From NCBI RefSeq assembly GCF_016860525.1, contig NZ_BNEA01000007.1:434001-498000 (forward strand): 64,000 nt of DNA, given 5' to 3'. The translations under genes were made by a program, and so were the position numbers. The notes beneath the pieces were generated by a model. The model was given only the letters and a program-made list of their open reading frames with translations. It made no database searches and had not been told where the DNA came from. Positions 9,001 to 17,596 of the stretch are shown here, in pieces; position 1 is the first letter of the stretch; every line of letters begins with the position of its first letter. The DNA is from Streptomyces rubradiris (GTDB lineage Bacteria; Actinomycetota; Actinomycetes; Streptomycetales; Streptomycetaceae).

Positions 9001-9658
9001 GAGCGATGCCGCCGAGCTGGGCCGCAGTCAGGCGGTGCACCACCCCGAGCAGCAGGCCGGGGTTGCCTTCGGCGGCGGCCGTGATCTCCTCGCGTACCCG
9101 GGGGTCGAGCGCGCCCGGCGCGGCCTCGTCCAGCAGGGCGGCGGCCTCCGGCGCGGACAGCGGGGCGAGGCGGAGCAGCGGCAGGCCGGCGAACTCCGGG
9201 TCCACGGGCCGGAATCCGGCCACGGTGAGCACCAGGGCGACCCCGCCGCCGGGGGCCAGCAGCGCGGCCAGCCGGCCGAGGGCGGTCCGGGAAACGGTGT
9301 CCCACCGGTCGGCGTCGTCGACACAGAGCAGGACCGTCCCGGACGCCGCGGTCGCCCGCAGCGCACCGGCCAGGTCCGGCACCGGGCCCGCCGCGTCGGC
9401 GTCGGGCACCCCGGCCGCCCGGCACAGCGCCCGCAGCCCGGCCAGGGGCTGCCGGAACGGCTCGGGACGGGCGGGTACGACCACGGCGGGCCCGGCGTCG
9501 AACGCGCGGGCGATCCGGGCGAGGACGGTCGAGCGACCGCTGCCGGGCTCACCGGTCACGACGTACGCGCCGCCCTCGCGCAGCCGCTCCCCCAGCGTCG
9601 CGACCGGATCCGCCCGGTGCCGCGCCGCACCGGGCCCCAGAGTCGTCTCTCCGCTCAT
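6035..9658 (-). CDS. Large LuxR-family ATP-binding (LAL/MalT-like) regulator
   Basis: 1207 residues. The N-terminal AAA-type ATPase has P-loop GEPGSGRST at residues 36-44 and Walker B LLCVDDADRWD. A long TPR-like helical middle follows, ending in a C-terminal LuxR helix-turn-helix (LTPQQLRIARRVAQGLTNRE ... VDYHLRNVFAALG). LAL proteins are pathway-specific activators, often of secondary metabolism or sugar use. Oddities: the P-loop has Arg instead of the usual Lys, and two low-complexity inserts (a Pro/Gly/Asp-rich stretch around 8560-8780 and a 26-residue tandem repeat around 7440-7775) explain the extra length over the usual ~900-1000 residues. ATG 9658 lies next to a dyad at 9667-9684. The target is unknown; the flanking cutinase is on the same strand. 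Confidence 0.9.
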   Translation of the reverse strand: MSGETTLGPGAARHRADPVATLGERLREGGAYVVTGEPGSGRSTVLARIARAFDAGPAVVVPARPEPFRQPLAGLRALCRAAGVPDADAAGPVPDLAGALRATAASGTVLLCVDDADRWDTVSRTALGRLAALLAPGGGVALVLTVAGFRPVDPEFAGLPLLRLAPLSAPEAAALLDEAAPGALDPRVREEITAAAEGNPGLLLGVVHRLTAAQLGGIAPLPCPLVAAETLAALAGRHLTGLPPAQRDLLLVSAAAVQVSGEPTADADLVRRAAARLAAAGPCADPFARALAHAPAHPRAEHGSLPGGGLPRQPGPCPDPDPLSEPAAGDESVPGGGPGSLPETCTHDGPIPGHGPVPPPDPHGTGDDRLPPGGIALPETLYAAEGRVGFRSTVLCRAVYAGASAERRRAAHEALARTLPDARGLPALLHRSWAVAAPAPALAAALASLAADPAPAATPAQRCTAYTRAAELAPDGVEHVRWYTAAAEQALLAGQSARALRLLDTARCRPAPAPVRARAELLRGTALRWDGPVDDARETLLLAAALSAPHDPERSAEAALAAADAAWSAGDVAACLRALTQGRWWTGIHRAGKVPGAALTSRSLPGTPPPSADRAAAERVPGAGGGSGVAPVGHARPVSAGRPGDERGLDVAEASGPVGEMPSDSAGRPGDERGFGRAEAPGPVGQAPPVSAAWPGDERGLGTAGALGPVGQVPPLSAVPPGDERGLGTAGAPGPLGQVPPMPAERGPAVPEAPGPGLLGQAPSVSTSPAAGALPAGRGFGAVATLRDHRAGMRAVLQGRFDLAAAPLRRVVERAWTADDPEELLRAASAALLLGDTAAARRSGARALAVARTHGSALHETRALEYLAYGELRAGRHALARAHAEEGLRSSYRAGLRNTAAHHHAVLALAASIAGEAHTVAEHATAAMTTARRHGLAQAAALAQWALARADLGHGRPREAAERLAPLVRPGSGRGHFAVWMLAVPCYVEACALARQPEGAGDAVEDFALWAACDADPQAPAQLLRCRALLAPPEATDALYRQALRRHGEGAGDFERARTELLYGKWLRRRRRLREARAHLRAALLGFERCGAGPWAQQAAAELRANGVTGVTGVTGSAGVPGADGPAAGVPGEAVRPDGLARLTPQQLRIARRVAQGLTNREVALSLSVSTRTVDYHLRNVFAALGVRSRMELARLVAQAGQTVAQP
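7440..7775 (-). repeat. 78-bp tandem repeat inside the LAL regulator gene
   Basis: At least four imperfect copies with exact 78-bp period (aligned points at 7483, 7561, 7639 and 7717) encode a 26-residue unit with core PGDERG and GPVGQ-P. The period is a multiple of 3, so the frame is kept. A degenerate fifth copy lies on the low-coordinate side. Confidence 0.85.
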
Positions 9659-9666
9659 TCCCGAAA

Positions 9667-9684
9667 CCTTACTGACGCGTAAGG
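9667..9684. promoter_or_regulatory. TetR-like operator next to LAL start
   Basis: CCTTAC-N6-GTAAGG, an exact 6-bp inverted repeat 9 bp upstream of the LAL ATG at 9658. The spacing resembles TetR-family sites, and a bound protein would block this promoter. No adjacent TetR gene exists, so the regulator would act from elsewhere. Confidence 0.4.
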
Positions 9685-9775
9685 ACGCGCGGAAGGCATA
9701 CGTCCGGCCCCCTGCGATCCGTTGCGGCGGCGCCGTGTCCGGGTCGCGGGACGCCGGCGGCGGCCCGGCACGACG

Positions 9776-9811
9776 CCGGCGGCGACCGCCACGAGCAACG
9801 GTCGCCGCCGG
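9776..9811 (-). terminator. Terminator downstream of cutinase
   Basis: A 13-bp inverted repeat (9776-9788 with 9799-9811, 10-nt loop) sits 15 bp past the cutinase stop. It has no U-run, as is common in Streptomyces. Confidence 0.65.
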
Positions 9812-9826
9812 GGTCCGGAGGACCGG

Positions 9827-10756
9827 TCAGGAGGTGTGCGGGCAGTTGCCCCGGTACTCCTCGATGGTCAGGCTCGGCCGGGGCAGCGGGCAGAGGAACT
9901 GCTCGTAGCGGGTGTCGTTGTCGATGAACCGCTTCAGCCACGAGACGCTGTACTTCGCGATCGTCGTGTTCGAGGTGTTGGGCGTGAAGTGGGTAGCCGC
10001 GTTCAGCTCCAGGTACGCACGGTCGAGGGAGCTGGGGAGGGTGGCGTAGAAGGGCTCGGAGTGGGTGGCGACGGGGGCGATGGTGTCACCGTCGGCGCCG
10101 AAGATCAGGGTGGGGGTCTTGATCTCGGACCAGGTCTTGTCGAGGTTCCACGGGGTCAGCGGGATCGCCGCCTGGAGGGAGGGGCGGGTCTTGGCCGCCT
10201 CCAGGCTGCCGCCGCCGCCCATCGAGTGGCCCATGACGCCCAGACGGCTGGAGTCGATGCGGTTCCGTACGGAGCTGCTGCCGGTGAGGTAGTCGAGCGC
10301 CGCGAGCAGCTGGTTGCCCCGGGAGTCGGGCTGGTCCAGCGTGGTCAGGGTGTCGATGGTGAAGACCACGAACCCCTGGGAGGCCAGCCGGGGGCCGAGC
10401 CAGGCGATGGAGGACTGGGTGCCGGTGTAGCCGGGTGAGACGGCCACCGCGCCGAAGGTGCCGTCGGCGGTGCTGGTCGGGTAGTAGATGGTGCCCCCGC
10501 CGAAGCCGGAGACGGCGAGCCGGGAGACGCTGGTCTCCGCTACGGCGTAGGGGCCGCGGAGCGCCTCGATGCTGGATTCGGTGGGCGCCGGGCCGCGCTC
10601 GTAGGGGTTGTCGGCACCGTGGGCCGCCGGTCCGCCGAGCGTGGTCAGGCCGACGACGGCGGTGACCGCCGCGGCGAGGGTCGCCAGCCGTCCGGCGCGA
10701 CGGGTGGGGCGTGTGCGGGGGGCCGGTGCCGTGGCGCTGGTGCGCGGGTGCTGCAC
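9827..10756 (-). CDS. Secreted cutinase / polyester hydrolase (PETase-like)
   Basis: An alpha/beta-hydrolase of 309 residues with an Arg-Arg-containing signal sequence ending near AAHGA, leaving a mature protein that begins around [13 protein letters not shown]. The whole mature sequence follows the Thermobifida/Streptomyces cutinase family: [24 protein letters not shown] (oxyanion Tyr), GHSMGGGG (Ser178), [10 protein letters not shown] (Asp224), NAATHFTPN (His256), and a C-terminal Cys pair (CPLPRP...GNC). The triad spacings of 46 and 32 residues equal those of TfCut2, and the PLTPW tryptophan of PET-active enzymes is present. Natural substrates are probably cutin-like polyesters. I chose GTG 10756, preceded by AGAGGA; a longer frame to 10897 lacks a signal peptide. 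It probably forms its own transcription unit. Confidence 0.93.
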   Translation of the reverse strand: MQHPRTSATAPAPRTRPTRRAGRLATLAAAVTAVVGLTTLGGPAAHGADNPYERGPAPTESSIEALRGPYAVAETSVSRLAVSGFGGGTIYYPTSTADGTFGAVAVSPGYTGTQSSIAWLGPRLASQGFVVFTIDTLTTLDQPDSRGNQLLAALDYLTGSSSVRNRIDSSRLGVMGHSMGGGGSLEAAKTRPSLQAAIPLTPWNLDKTWSEIKTPTLIFGADGDTIAPVATHSEPFYATLPSSLDRAYLELNAATHFTPNTSNTTIAKYSVSWLKRFIDNDTRYEQFLCPLPRPSLTIEEYRGNCPHTS

Positions 10757-11040
10757 GACGAGTCGTCCTCTCTGTCGTGGCGAGCCGCCCGTCCGGCCCG
10801 GATGGCACGCGTGAGCGCTCCGGCCGACGGGCTCCGCCAGTGGGGTGAGCAGTGCCACTGTCGGCGCCGCGCGGCACGACCGGACCGGCAATGTCACCGG
10901 TCTTGTGCGGGAATCCGCCGCCGGAGCCGTGTCCCGGCGCGGGGTGGGTGCGGTGCCGGAGGCCGTGCCTCCGGCCCACCGGAGCCACCGGCTCCCTGCA
11001 CACCGGACTTGCCCACGAGGCGTACGAGACCTGCGACAGG

Positions 11041-12279
11041 TCAGCTCTCCCCGGGCCGCCGCCCGCCGGGCGTGAACGTGACCGGAAGCCGTGCCGGGCC
11101 GCGCAGGCCGCCGGGGCGCCAGGTCAGCTCGGCCGGTGGCACCGCCAGGGCCAGGTCCGGGAGGCGGCGCAGCACCGTGCCGATGGCGATCCGGCCCTCC
11201 AGCCGGGCGAGCGGTGCGCCCAGGCAGTAGTGGATGCCGTGCCCGAAGGCCAGGTGGCCGCTGTCACCGCGGGTGATGTCCAGCCTGTCGGGGTCGGTGA
11301 ACCGGGCCGGGTCGCGGTCGGCGATCGCGGACGCGATCACCACGGTGGCCCCGCGGGGAACGGTCACGCCCGCGATTTCGACGTCCTCACGGGCGAACCG
11401 GACGATCCCCGGGTTGACCGGTCCGTCGTAGCGCAGGAATTCCTCGACGGCGTCGGGCAGCAGCTCCGGGCGCTCCCGCAGCGACGACAGCTGCCCGGGG
11501 TGGGCGAGCAGCGCGGCGATGCCCCCGCTGATCAGGTTGACCGTCGTGACGTACCCGGCCACCAGCAGCAGGAAGGTCATGGCGATCAGCTCGTCCTGGC
11601 TGAGCCGCTGTTCCTCGTCGTGGGCGCTGATCAGCGCGCTGAGGAGGTCGTCCCCGGGCCGGGTGCGCTTGGTCTCCAGGTGCTTGGTCAGATAGGCGTG
11701 CATCCGTTGCCACGCCTCGTTGACGACAGCCGGGTCGGGCATGGTCTCGTCGCGTACGAGCATGGCGTCGGTCCACCGCTGGAAGTCCTGCCGGTCGTCC
11801 CCGGGCACGCCGAGCAGTTCGCCGATGACGGTGACCGGCAACGGCAGCGCGAAGTCCGCCACGAGGTCGGCCCGGCCGGCCGGCACCACCGCGTCGAGCA
11901 GCCGGTCGGTGATCTCCTGGACGCGGGGGCTCAGCCCGGCGACCCGGCGCGCGGTGAACGCCTTCGAGACCAGGCGGCGCAGCCGGGTGTGGTCCGGCGG
12001 GTCGGCGCGCAGCATGCTGCTCATCATCGACTCGCGCTCGAACTCGGGCAGTTGTGCGATGAGGCGAGGGTCCGAGGCGTCGCGGACATCGCTGCTCAGC
12101 CTGGGGTCGGAGAGGGCGGCGAGTGCGTCCTCGTAGCGGGTGATCAGCCAGGCGTCCAGGCCGCCGGCGATCACCGCGCGCCGGACCGGGCCCTCCTCGC
12201 GCAGCCGCCGGTAGAGCGGGAAGGGGTCCGCCAGGAAGGCCGGATCGGAGTAGGGAAGAAGGACAGGCTGCTGACTCAT
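11041..12279 (-). CDS. Cytochrome P450 monooxygenase (CYP107-like class)
   Basis: A 412-residue soluble bacterial P450. It shows the heme loop [15 protein letters not shown] with axial Cys352, the ExxR of the K helix (LR within [18 protein letters not shown]), and an I-helix AGYVTT in which the usual acid/His before TT is Val. It needs an external ferredoxin and reductase; none is encoded here. Neighbours give no pathway: upstream lies a 22-bp repeat block and downstream a cutinase. Substrate is unknown; macrolide or other secondary-metabolite hydroxylation is typical of such enzymes. Confidence 0.93.
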   Translation of the reverse strand: MSQQPVLLPYSDPAFLADPFPLYRRLREEGPVRRAVIAGGLDAWLITRYEDALAALSDPRLSSDVRDASDPRLIAQLPEFERESMMSSMLRADPPDHTRLRRLVSKAFTARRVAGLSPRVQEITDRLLDAVVPAGRADLVADFALPLPVTVIGELLGVPGDDRQDFQRWTDAMLVRDETMPDPAVVNEAWQRMHAYLTKHLETKRTRPGDDLLSALISAHDEEQRLSQDELIAMTFLLLVAGYVTTVNLISGGIAALLAHPGQLSSLRERPELLPDAVEEFLRYDGPVNPGIVRFAREDVEIAGVTVPRGATVVIASAIADRDPARFTDPDRLDITRGDSGHLAFGHGIHYCLGAPLARLEGRIAIGTVLRRLPDLALAVPPAELTWRPGGLRGPARLPVTFTPGGRRPGES

Positions 12280-12409
12280 CGTGCCTCCCGGGCCGAGGTC
12301 GACCGCACATGCCGCTTTGGCGACGCCAGGGAGACATACCCGATATGAGCGTCACGGCAACGGCCGTTCCCCGCCCGCCGTCCGGAACACGCCGTCACGC
12401 GGCCGGGAG

Positions 12410-12541
12410 CCGCCGGAGGACTGTCGGGGAGCTGCCGAAGAGCCGTGGGGGAACTGCCGAAGGACCGTCGGGGAACTGCCGAAGAGCCGTCGGGGAACTG
12501 CCGGAGGGCTGTCCGGGAACTGCCGAAGGGCCGTCGCGGGG
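12410..12541. repeat. Six tandem 22-bp repeats (iteron-like) upstream of the P450
   Basis: Six head-to-tail copies begin at 12410, 12432, 12454, 12476, 12498 and 12520, each exactly 22 bp, with core CTGCCGAAG and GGGGAA. Copies differ at 3-6 positions. The unit is not a multiple of 3, and any ORF through it changes frame meaning in each copy, so it is not a protein repeat. 12542-12764 holds no gene, only GC-rich sequence with weak GCGCG-CACGTCACC-like repeats. Confidence 0.9.
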
Positions 12542-12764
12542 CTTCCCTTCCGACCGCCGGAAGGGTAGGTTCCGGCTACCCCGCGCCGGCGCCGCGAGGC
12601 GCTCGGCCCGCCCGTCCCGGGCGGCGGGCCGCGCGGGGGCCAGTCGTCCGTCCGCTCTCGTCCGCCGCCCCGCCAGGCGCGCGGCACGTCACCGGGCGCG
12701 CACCGCGGCACCGGGAGCGCGCCACGTCACCGCAAGCCCGCCATGGCAGTGAAGGTGCGGCACC

Positions 12765-13328
12765 TCACCAGGAGTGCGCCACGTCCACCACGAGCTGGTC
12801 GGGCAGCTGGATCACCCGGAACGGCAGCCGGGCGCGGACGCCGAGGCCGATCTGCGTCTCTCCCTCGAAACTGGCCGAGAACCGGGCGTCCCTGAAGGTG
12901 CTGTACCCGCTGACGTCCACGCCCGGAAGGGGCTGGCCGGCCCGCCCCGGGTACGCGGCCGCGCCGGTCGCCGGGTCGTAGGCGGGCGCGCCCACCCGGA
13001 CGTCGAGCACGGCGCCGCCGCCGACCGGGATGTACTCCCCGCTGGCGAGCTGGTGGAGCTGGTCGACGTAACCCACCGAGTAGCCGAGGGCGCCGCCGCC
13101 GGGCACGTCGAAGACCAGGCGGTCGAAGCAGTCGTGCCGGCCGGCCCTGATGTTCTTCAGCGGCACGGCGCCCGCCGCGACGCCGCCCTTGTCGCCGCTG
13201 CCCCAGCCGGTCGGACAGGCCGTGGCGCCGGTGGTGGCCGCCGTCGCGGTGCCCGCGGCGGCCGTCACCATCCCCAGCGCGGTTCCCGCCAGAACGAGCG
13301 CCGCTGCCGCCGCCGCTGTTCGTCGCAT
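12765..13328 (-). CDS. Secreted AMIN-like domain protein
   Basis: A 187-residue exported protein. It begins MRRTAAAAAALVLAGTALG with Ala-x-Ala cleavage around residue 35. The mature part has the pattern seen in actinobacterial AMIN-like proteins: HDCFDRLVFDVPG, YSVGYVD, a central AVLDVRV, AYPGRAG, then FEGETQIGLGVR and a final PDQLVVDVAHSW. AMIN-type domains often bind cell-wall sugars; function here is not known. Start chosen at ATG 13328, with an AAGGGGG ribosome site in front; the longer frame to 13580 runs into the divergent gene. The promoter region is shared with the gene at 13522. Confidence 0.78.
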   Translation of the reverse strand: MRRTAAAAAALVLAGTALGMVTAAAGTATAATTGATACPTGWGSGDKGGVAAGAVPLKNIRAGRHDCFDRLVFDVPGGGALGYSVGYVDQLHQLASGEYIPVGGGAVLDVRVGAPAYDPATGAAAYPGRAGQPLPGVDVSGYSTFRDARFSASFEGETQIGLGVRARLPFRVIQLPDQLVVDVAHSW

Positions 13329-13521
13329 GATGTTGCCCCCTTGATCGTTTGTCACGCCATTACGGAGTGAGACACATGGGTCCGCTGGAGGGTTGCCCAC
13401 CGCTGCCGGTACCCGTGTTGCGGGGTCATGAACAACCGTCATCTTCCCCTGGACTCCTCGGGGGCCCGCTCCTATGGTCGCGGCGGCGCGACCACCCGAC
13501 GCACCCATTCCGAGGAGCCCC

Positions 13522-15102
13522 ATGTCCCGCAGGACGCCCGGCCGGGCCCTGGCCTTCGCATTGGCCCTGGCCGCAGGCACCGCCGTCGCCGCACCTCATC
13601 CCGCGGCGGCCGACCCGATCCCCAGGGCGCCCGGGCACCGCCTGGTCGACTCCTACGCCGGTGCCCCGGCGGCCGCGCGGCCACTGCCCGAGACCCGGCC
13701 GCCCCAGCATCCCTACCTCGCGCCGAACGGCCGGTCCGGGATGCACGCGGACGGCTGGGGCAGCGCGACCTCCCCCTGGTCCGGCCCGCTCGGTGCCCAC
13801 CCGCGGGCCGACAGCGAGCGGATGGCGCTGCTGGGCGGGGAGTGCGCCACCGTGACCTTCGACCGGGCGGGGCGGATCGTCACCGTGTGCGGAACGTTCA
13901 CAGGTTTCCTGGTCAAGCTGCTCGACCCGCGCTCCCTGGCCACGCTGGCCGAGTACGAGCTGCCCCAACGCCCGTCCACCGTGGAGGCGATCACCCGGCT
14001 CGACTTCTCCCGGATCTTCAAGGACACCTCGGGCGGGGCCTATGCGTACCTGGACAACGAGGACCGGCTGGTGCTCGCGGACTCCCGGCAGCACATCATC
14101 CGGCTCGCCCACCGGCAACGGGCTGACGGCGGCTGGGAGTTCACCGTCACCGACGACTGGGACCTGGGCGAGCGGGTGCCCCACGACTGCGCGACCTGGG
14201 CCGATCCGTTCCCCGACGGAAGCTGTGACCCGGTCACCTCCGTCATGCCGGACTGGCAGGGCCGGATCTGGTGGGTCACCCGGCAGGGCCGGGTCGGCAC
14301 CGTCGACCCCGCCACCGGGACCGTCCGTTCCGTCCGGCTGGACGGTGAGGAGATCCAGAACTCCTTCTCCGTCGCCGCCGACGGCGTGTCCATCGTCTCC
14401 GACCACGCGCTGTACGAGTTCACCGCGGCGGCGGACGGCACCCCAGCCATGGTGTGGCGGCAGACCTACGACCGGGGCACCGGCACCAAGCCCGGCTCGG
14501 TGAACCAGGGTTCGGGCACCACGCCGGACATCTTCGGCGACGGCGGCCGGTACGTGGCGATCACGGACAACGCCGACGACCGGATGCACGTCCTGGTCTA
14601 CCGGCGCGGCGCGGACGTGCCCGCCGGCCGGCGGCTGGTGTGCGAGGTCCCCGTCTTCGCCCCCGGTGCGTCCACGACCGACAACTCTCTGATCAGCTGG
14701 GGCGACAGCCTGGTGGTCGAGAACAACTACGGCTATGAGAACGTCTCTTCCCTCACCTTCGGGCGCAGCGTCGTCGGCGGGGTCACCCGGATCGACGTCC
14801 GCCCGGACGGCAGCGGCTGCGAGACCGTGTGGGAGAGCGGTGAGCGGTCGCCGTCCGTCGTGCCCAAACTGTCCGCCGGCAACGGGCTGATCTACCTCTA
14901 CACCAAGGATTCCCACAGCCTCGGCGTGGACGCCTGGTACCTGACCGCCGTCGACTTCCGTACCGGGCAGACCCGTTGGAAGCGTCTCGTGGGCACCGGC
15001 ATCGGGTACGACAACAACTGGGCGCCGATCACGGTGGGTCCGGACGGCACCGCCTACATCGGGGTGTTCAACGGCCTGGCCGCCGTACGCGACGACGGCT
15101 GA
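13522..15102 (+). CDS. Secreted hypothetical protein, propeller-like
   Basis: 526 residues with a signal peptide (MSRRTPGRALAFALALAAG, cut near AAADP). The mature part contains several spaced motifs such as FDRAGRIVTVCGT, PDWQGRIWWVTRQGRVGTVDPATG and VGPDGTAYIGVFNGLAAV, which look like blades of a PQQ/YncE-type beta-propeller. No catalytic motif was recognised. GAGGAG at 12-17 bases into 13501-13520 precedes ATG 13522. The next gene has its own CebR operator, so this one is probably separate. Confidence 0.7.
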   Translation: MSRRTPGRALAFALALAAGTAVAAPHPAAADPIPRAPGHRLVDSYAGAPAAARPLPETRPPQHPYLAPNGRSGMHADGWGSATSPWSGPLGAHPRADSERMALLGGECATVTFDRAGRIVTVCGTFTGFLVKLLDPRSLATLAEYELPQRPSTVEAITRLDFSRIFKDTSGGAYAYLDNEDRLVLADSRQHIIRLAHRQRADGGWEFTVTDDWDLGERVPHDCATWADPFPDGSCDPVTSVMPDWQGRIWWVTRQGRVGTVDPATGTVRSVRLDGEEIQNSFSVAADGVSIVSDHALYEFTAAADGTPAMVWRQTYDRGTGTKPGSVNQGSGTTPDIFGDGGRYVAITDNADDRMHVLVYRRGADVPAGRRLVCEVPVFAPGASTTDNSLISWGDSLVVENNYGYENVSSLTFGRSVVGGVTRIDVRPDGSGCETVWESGERSPSVVPKLSAGNGLIYLYTKDSHSLGVDAWYLTAVDFRTGQTRWKRLVGTGIGYDNNWAPITVGPDGTAYIGVFNGLAAVRDDG

Positions 15103-15202
15103 ACCTCCGGCCCGCCGCCGCGACCGTCTCCTCGGCAAGTTCTTCGGCAGATCGTCTTGTCAGGGGCGCGTGCCTGTCTCTACAGTCCCAGCAGACCAGC
15201 TA

Positions 15203-15216
15203 TGGGAGCGCTCCCA
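15203..15216. promoter_or_regulatory. CebR operator (perfect palindrome) upstream of GH3 gene
   Basis: TGGGAGCGCTCCCA, the exact 14-bp consensus established for CebR, the LacI-family cellobiose/cellotriose-responsive repressor of Streptomyces. It lies 44 bp before the GH3 ATG. An identical site occurs at 49758. Confidence 0.9.
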
Positions 15217-15260
15217 TTTCCTGGCTCGCCGCCCCTCCCGCCTCCCCGGAGAGGACCCGC

Positions 15261-17537
15261 ATGCGACTGTCACCGCACCACAACGGCGCCGCCAGGCGCT
15301 TTCCGTCCGCCCGCCGCCGGGTGGCGGCGGCCGTGGCCCTGTGCGTGGCGGGCCTGGTCCTCTCCGGGCCCGCCACGGCCGTCCCGGAACGGGCCACCGC
15401 CGCGCCGGCCGCCGGGCTCCCCTACCAGGACGCCACGCTGCCCGTTCCGGACCGGGTGAACGACCTGCTGTCCCGGATGACGCTGGACGACAAGCTCGGC
15501 CAGATGACACAGATCGAGAAGGACTCCCTCCTCCCGCAGTCCGACCTCGCCGCGTACCGGATCGGGTCCGTGCTGTCCGGGGGCGACTCCACGGTCAGCC
15601 CCAACAACGCCCGGACCTGGGCGGACACCTACGACTCGCTCCAGCGCACCGCGCTGACCACACCGCTCGGCATCCCCATGATCTACGGGATCGACGCCGT
15701 GCACGGCCACAACGCGGTGCGCGGGGCCACGCTCTACCCGCACAACATCGGACTCGGCGCCACGCGTGACCCCGCCCTCGTCCAGCGGATCGGACGCGCG
15801 GTCGCCGAGGAGGTCTCGGGCACCGGCATCGACTGGGACTTCGCCCCGTGCCTGTGCGTCGCCCGCGACGACCGGTGGGGCCGCACCTACGAGTCGTACG
15901 GCGAGAGCCCCGAACTGCCGTCCGCCATGACGACGTTCGTCACCGGCTTGCAGGGCGACACCCTGGGCGCGGCCCCGGCGTCCGTGCTGGCCACCGCCAA
16001 GCACTACCTCGGTGACGGCGGCACCACCGCGGGCGTCGACCAGGGCGACACCGAGCTGTCCGAGGCGGAGTTGCGGGCTGTCCATCTGCCGCCGTTCAAG
16101 GAGGCGATCCGTCGCGGGGTCGGCTCGGTGATGCTGTCGTACAGCAGGTGGAACGGCGTCCGCTCGCACGCCCACAAGTACCTGGTCACCGATGTGCTCA
16201 AGGGCGAGCTGGGGTTCACCGGGTTCGTGGTGTCCGACTGGGCCGCGGTCGACCAGCTCGACGGGCAGAGCGGTTTCACCGGCGCCGAGATCACCACGGC
16301 CGTCAACGCCGGCGTCGACATGGTGATGGTCCCGCACGACTACAAGAAGTTCCTCGCCCTGCTGCGCGGCGAGGTGACCGCGGGCCGGATCGCACAGGCC
16401 CGCATCGACGACGCCAACCGCCGCATCCTGACGAAGAAGTTCCAGCTGGGCCTGTTCGAACGCCCGCTGACCGACCGGTCGTTCACCGGCACGGTCGGCT
16501 CGGCGGCGCACCGGTCGCTGGCCCGGCAGGCGGTGCGGGAGTCCCAGGTGCTGCTGAAGAACGACGGCGGGGTACTGCCGCTGGCGAAGTCGGCCAGGCT
16601 GTTCGTCGCCGGCAAGTCCGCCGACGACATCGGCAACCAGAGCGGCGGCTGGACCGTGGGCTGGCAGGGACGCAGCGGTCCCGTCACCGACGGCACCACC
16701 GTGCTCCAGGGCATCCGCGCCGCCGTCACAGACCCCGCACGCGTCACCTACGACCGGTACGGCAACGGCATCGACTCCACTTACACCGCCGCCGTCGCCG
16801 TCGTCGGCGAGACCCCGTACGCCGAGGGCCGGGGCGACCGCCCGAACGGCTTGGGACTGGATCAGGAGGACCTGGGGACCCTCGCCCGGCTGAAGGCGAG
16901 CGGGGTGCCGGTCGTCGTGGTGCTGGTCTCCGGCCGGCCGCTCGACATCGCCGCTCAGCTGCCTGACTGGAAGGCGCTGTTGGCCGCCTGGTTGCCCGGT
17001 ACCGAGGGCGCGGGCGTCTCGGACGTCCTGTTCGGCGACCACGCCCCCACCGGCAAGCTGCCGATGAGCTGGATGCGCACCGCCTCACAGCAGCCCGTGA
17101 ACGACGGCGACGGCAAGACCCCGCTGTTCCCGTACGGGTACGGGCTGACCTACGACGACGCCCCCGAACCGAGCCCGACCCCCACGCCGACCCCGACTCC
17201 GACACCCACGCCGACCCCAACCCCGACCCCGACTCCCTCCCCGGACACGTGCACGGCGGCCTTCCGCACCGTCTCCTCCTGGCAGGGCGGATATCAGGCC
17301 GAGGTCACCGTGGAGAACACCGGCTCCGGGGCGCTGACGGGCTGGTCGGTGGACTGGGACCTGGCCGGGGCCACCGTGACCAGCCTGTGGAACGGCACCC
17401 TGTCCACGGCCCAGGGCCGGGCGACCGTCCGCAACGCCGCCTTCAACGGCGTCCTCTCCCCCGGCGCCAGGGCCACGTTCGGTTTCACCGCGACCGGCAC
17501 CGCGGGCACACCGTCCCCGCACTGCGCCGGCACCTGA
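15261..17537 (+). CDS. Secreted GH3 beta-glucosidase with CBM2
   Basis: 758 residues. Order: signal peptide (about 1-45), GH3 N-terminal barrel with IYGIDAVHGHN, AKHYLGDGGT and the nucleophile motif GFVVSDWAAVD (Asp326), GH3 C-terminal domain (SQVLLKNDGGVLPL ... LPMSW), a Pro-Thr linker (about 635-660), and a C-terminal CBM2 with its two Cys (TCTAAF and HCAGT) and conserved Trp residues. It hydrolyses beta-glucosidic bonds at chain ends outside the cell while the CBM2 anchors it to cellulose. GGAGAGGA stands 6 bp before ATG 15261. The CebR box predicts induction by cello-oligosaccharides together with the GH9 cellulase at 49.8 kb. Confidence 0.95.
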   Translation: MRLSPHHNGAARRFPSARRRVAAAVALCVAGLVLSGPATAVPERATAAPAAGLPYQDATLPVPDRVNDLLSRMTLDDKLGQMTQIEKDSLLPQSDLAAYRIGSVLSGGDSTVSPNNARTWADTYDSLQRTALTTPLGIPMIYGIDAVHGHNAVRGATLYPHNIGLGATRDPALVQRIGRAVAEEVSGTGIDWDFAPCLCVARDDRWGRTYESYGESPELPSAMTTFVTGLQGDTLGAAPASVLATAKHYLGDGGTTAGVDQGDTELSEAELRAVHLPPFKEAIRRGVGSVMLSYSRWNGVRSHAHKYLVTDVLKGELGFTGFVVSDWAAVDQLDGQSGFTGAEITTAVNAGVDMVMVPHDYKKFLALLRGEVTAGRIAQARIDDANRRILTKKFQLGLFERPLTDRSFTGTVGSAAHRSLARQAVRESQVLLKNDGGVLPLAKSARLFVAGKSADDIGNQSGGWTVGWQGRSGPVTDGTTVLQGIRAAVTDPARVTYDRYGNGIDSTYTAAVAVVGETPYAEGRGDRPNGLGLDQEDLGTLARLKASGVPVVVVLVSGRPLDIAAQLPDWKALLAAWLPGTEGAGVSDVLFGDHAPTGKLPMSWMRTASQQPVNDGDGKTPLFPYGYGLTYDDAPEPSPTPTPTPTPTPTPTPTPTPTPSPDTCTAAFRTVSSWQGGYQAEVTVENTGSGALTGWSVDWDLAGATVTSLWNGTLSTAQGRATVRNAAFNGVLSPGARATFGFTATGTAGTPSPHCAGT

Positions 17538-17596
17538 CCACCGGCCGGCGGGCCCCGGCGCCCGGCCGGGAGCCCCGCCCGGCGCGGTCCCCTCGT

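Noticed and set aside
12410..12541. Possible CRISPR array
   Set aside because: The 22-bp units are contiguous without unique spacers, so it is a tandem repeat.
12281..12752. ORFs across the 22-bp repeats giving Cys-Arg-rich repeat proteins
   Set aside because: The unit is not a multiple of three, no ribosome site is present, and several frames on both strands are equally open, as expected for repetitive GC-rich DNA.
12660..12790. Degenerate GCGCG-CACGTCACC copies downstream of the repeats
   Set aside because: Copies are irregularly spaced and run into the end of a coding gene; too weak to call a repeat array.
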